Below are positions 9,401 through 10,403 of a DNA stretch of 10,403 nucleotides, in pieces; position 1 is the first letter of the stretch; every line of letters begins with the position of its first letter. The DNA comes from Euperipatoides rowelli. Its lineage: Eukaryota; Onychophora; Udeonychophora; Euonychophora; Peripatopsidae. Location: NCBI GenBank assembly GCA_003024985.2, contig PXIH01S0007635.1, one strand, 5' to 3'. Position numbers and translations under genes: made by a program. Under the pieces are notes generated by a model. That model was given only the letters and a program-made list of their open reading frames with translations, had not been told where the DNA came from and did no database searches.

Positions 9401-10403
9401 GGGACTAAATATTCTTCTTCATCTTCGGGTGGACCAATAGAAAATGTAACTTTTGGAGATAATTCTGAAATAACGGTACTAATAGAATCAATTACATAAG
9501 ATTCTCTTTGGGATTCTGTGGTTTCAGGATGTAGAGGAAGTGAATCAAACTTTTTGCCTATGTCGGAAGTAAAAACATCTTGTTTAAAAAATTGTCTTGA
9601 TTCCCTAGAAGGAAGAGTATCACTAACACTATCCAGCAATAATTTTTCTCTATGTTCTGCGTTTTCCTCCTCTTTCTGAAAATGTATCATTTCAGTTTGT
9701 TTTAAAACTTGTTTATGCTCATATTTTTTAATGACTACATCACTGCTTATTTTCAAACTTTCAGGTGGATATGCAGAACATTTATCCATCTCAAATGGGG
9801 TTGGTTCATCTTTTGCAAACAAGATTTCTCTTTTAGGGGAGACAAACTTTAAAGATAGAGTTTCTGTAGTTTCTTTATGATGACTAGAATGTGAAGGTAT
9901 AAATGATGATGGAAGAATGAAATCAGGAATCGAATCATGATCAAGTTTTACACTGAACGAAGATATAATTTCTTCAGGAATTGTGGGTTCTTTTACTGCT
10001 AGTTCTACTTTTTCTTCCAAAACTGGCTCTTCAATTCTATCTTTTAATGGTACCTTATCTGCCTCTACTATTTCCTTTTTTTCTACCTTATATATTATCT
10101 CTTCGTCAATTTCAGTTTCTGGTGGTATACTTTCAATTGTTTTTTCAATCCCTTCTTTGGCTTCTTCAATTTCAGGCTCCGGTGCAGTTATTTCAATTTC
10201 TTCAGGAATTGTGGGTTCAATTTCAGTCAAAATTTTCTCAGGTTTGGAAACTTCAACAATATCTTCAGCAATAGTGGGTACTTCAACCTCCTCTATGTCT
10301 TCTCTTAGGGATTCCTTTTCTAAAGGCTCTATTTCTTCAACTGTCACCATTTCTTTTTCTGTTGATACCTTCTTAATTTCAACTTCTGCCTCAGGTAAAA
10401 CAA
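6459..10403 (-). CDS. Giant exon A (5'-partial) of a putative giant ankyrin-like tail protein
   Basis: The minus-strand frame is open from the right edge to the splice donor, at least 1314 codons with no stop. It has no start codon of its own: the frame runs upstream past the ATG at 10348-10350 and off the window, so this is an internal exon. The protein is acidic, rich in Glu, Lys, Asp, Ser and Thr, and looks disordered. The first part (10403 to about 9955) is rich in Pro, Glu, Val, Ile and Lys. The middle is Ser/Asp/Glu-rich, with a possible short linear motif EEGYFTPP near 8553-8576 and helix-prone stretches near 8690-8780 and 8160-8230. Near the 3' end two related 29-residue segments (7234-7320 and 6985-7071) resemble the ankyrin C-terminal tail motif. 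The exon ends AAAG|GTATTT, leaving one base of a codon (phase 1), which joins to the exon at 5875-5976. I infer a giant disordered cytoskeletal-adaptor exon. Another large disordered protein, such as a titin PEVK-like or MAP1/futsch-like one, cannot be excluded. Confidence 0.72.
6985..7071 (-). repeat. Ankyrin-tail-like segment, copy 2
   Basis: A 29-residue segment starting IPERVTEIIDEQFTSDNGAE and continuing through V-K-K-K to a T-T-T run. The VTE...EQFT..NG..VKKK pattern is the closest match in the window to the ankyrin C-terminal tail motif. It is followed by E/K-rich sequence and then an IIPEQK segment, as in a beta-rich or linear binding element. With copy 1 it forms a tandem pair; the 102-nt exon carries a third related copy. 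Confidence 0.62.
7234..7320 (-). repeat. Ankyrin-tail-like segment, copy 1
   Basis: A 29-residue segment starting IPEAVKETIEMEYTREDGAL and continuing through V-K-R to a T-T-T run. It matches copy 2 (6985-7071) at 14 of 29 positions without gaps; copy 2 lies 83 residues downstream. The aromatic-T-x-x-D-G-x-x-V-K-R core is like the conserved 'FTDE-G-x-x-x-x-KK' segment in the regulatory tail of vertebrate ankyrins, as I recall that family. The homology call is inference without a database search. Confidence 0.6.
9955..10403 (-). other. Pro/Glu/Val/Ile/Lys-rich low-complexity segment
   Basis: About 150 residues dominated by P, E, V, I and K, with recurring E-P-T-I-P-E-E-I (10195-10218 and 9967-9990) and a variant V-P-T-I-A-E-D-I near 10257-10280. 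The composition resembles PEVK-type disordered spring regions, but this is composition only and not proof of relation to titin. It continues to the window edge, so more copies may lie upstream. Confidence 0.6.
9967..10218 (-). repeat. Two perfect 24-bp direct repeats, 228 bp apart
   Basis: Plus-strand positions 9967-9990 and 10195-10218 are identical over 24 bases and both encode EPTIPEEI in the same frame. Identity at synonymous sites suggests a recent local duplication or gene conversion, unlike the older motifs of exon B. A diverged third copy is near 10257-10280. Confidence 0.8.

Noticed and set aside
9981-10274. Plus-strand frame encoding a very hydrophobic Leu/Phe-rich, membrane-like peptide
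   Set aside because: The antisense of the Glu/Lys-rich PEVK-like segment: GAA/AAA codons reversed give TTC/TTT/CTT. Membrane-like appearance is an artefact.
10348-10350. ATG as translation start of exon A
   Set aside because: The same frame is open further upstream to the window edge with the same composition, and no promoter or 5' UTR features are seen.
1-10403. Mobile element, CRISPR array, tRNA or rRNA gene, or viral insertion
   Set aside because: No terminal repeats, target-site duplications, transposase or polymerase motifs, regular spacer arrays or tRNA-like cloverleaf were seen. The long frames have coding-like, intact exon structure.

Overview
This looks like a piece of an AT-rich metazoan genome, most likely an invertebrate and possibly an arthropod (that last step is inference). 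It carries part of one very large gene read entirely from the minus strand, so the gene's 5' side is at the right edge of the window. There are no bacterial signals: no ribosome binding sites, no operon layout, and introns with GT..AG ends, branch-point-like CTAAC boxes and pyrimidine tracts. The two long open frames do not begin with real start codons. They are internal exons, and the apparent start of the left frame is a GTG codon lying across a splice acceptor.

Layout from right to left (5' to 3' of the gene). Giant exon A runs from beyond the right edge (10403) to 6459, at least 1314 codons. Intron 1 is 5977-6458. A 102-nt exon lies at 5875-5976. Intron 2 is 4615-5874 and contains a plausible unannotated 54-nt cassette exon at 5154-5207. 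Giant exon B is 163-4614, 1484 codons. The remaining 1-162 is probably the start of the next intron. Every splice boundary falls after the first base of a codon (phase 1), and every donor reads AG|GTAT. Each internal unit is therefore a symmetric cassette that can be skipped or included without breaking the frame.

The encoded protein is highly charged (Glu/Lys/Asp/Ser/Thr) and appears mostly disordered, with no visible enzyme domain. The best clue to identity is a motif of the type aromatic-T-x-x-D/N-G-x-x-V-K-K/R followed by basic or Thr residues. It occurs twice near the 3' end of exon A (7234-7320 and 6985-7071) and again in the 102-nt exon. It resembles the conserved C-terminal tail segment of ankyrins, and giant alternatively spliced neuronal exons are a known feature of ankyrin genes (vertebrate ANK2/ANK3, Drosophila Ank2, C. 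elegans unc-44). I infer the disordered tail region of an invertebrate giant ankyrin with moderate confidence. The diagnostic ankyrin repeats, ZU5/UPA and death domains are outside the window.

The most unusual element is in exon B. A short hydrophobic/Ala-rich motif (consensus T-h-K-Q-A-A-h-A-A-h-F) recurs nine times plus one degenerate copy between 1682 and 3640, embedded in very acidic sequence and often followed by an S/D-E-E-K-E block. I do not recognise this motif from any described family.
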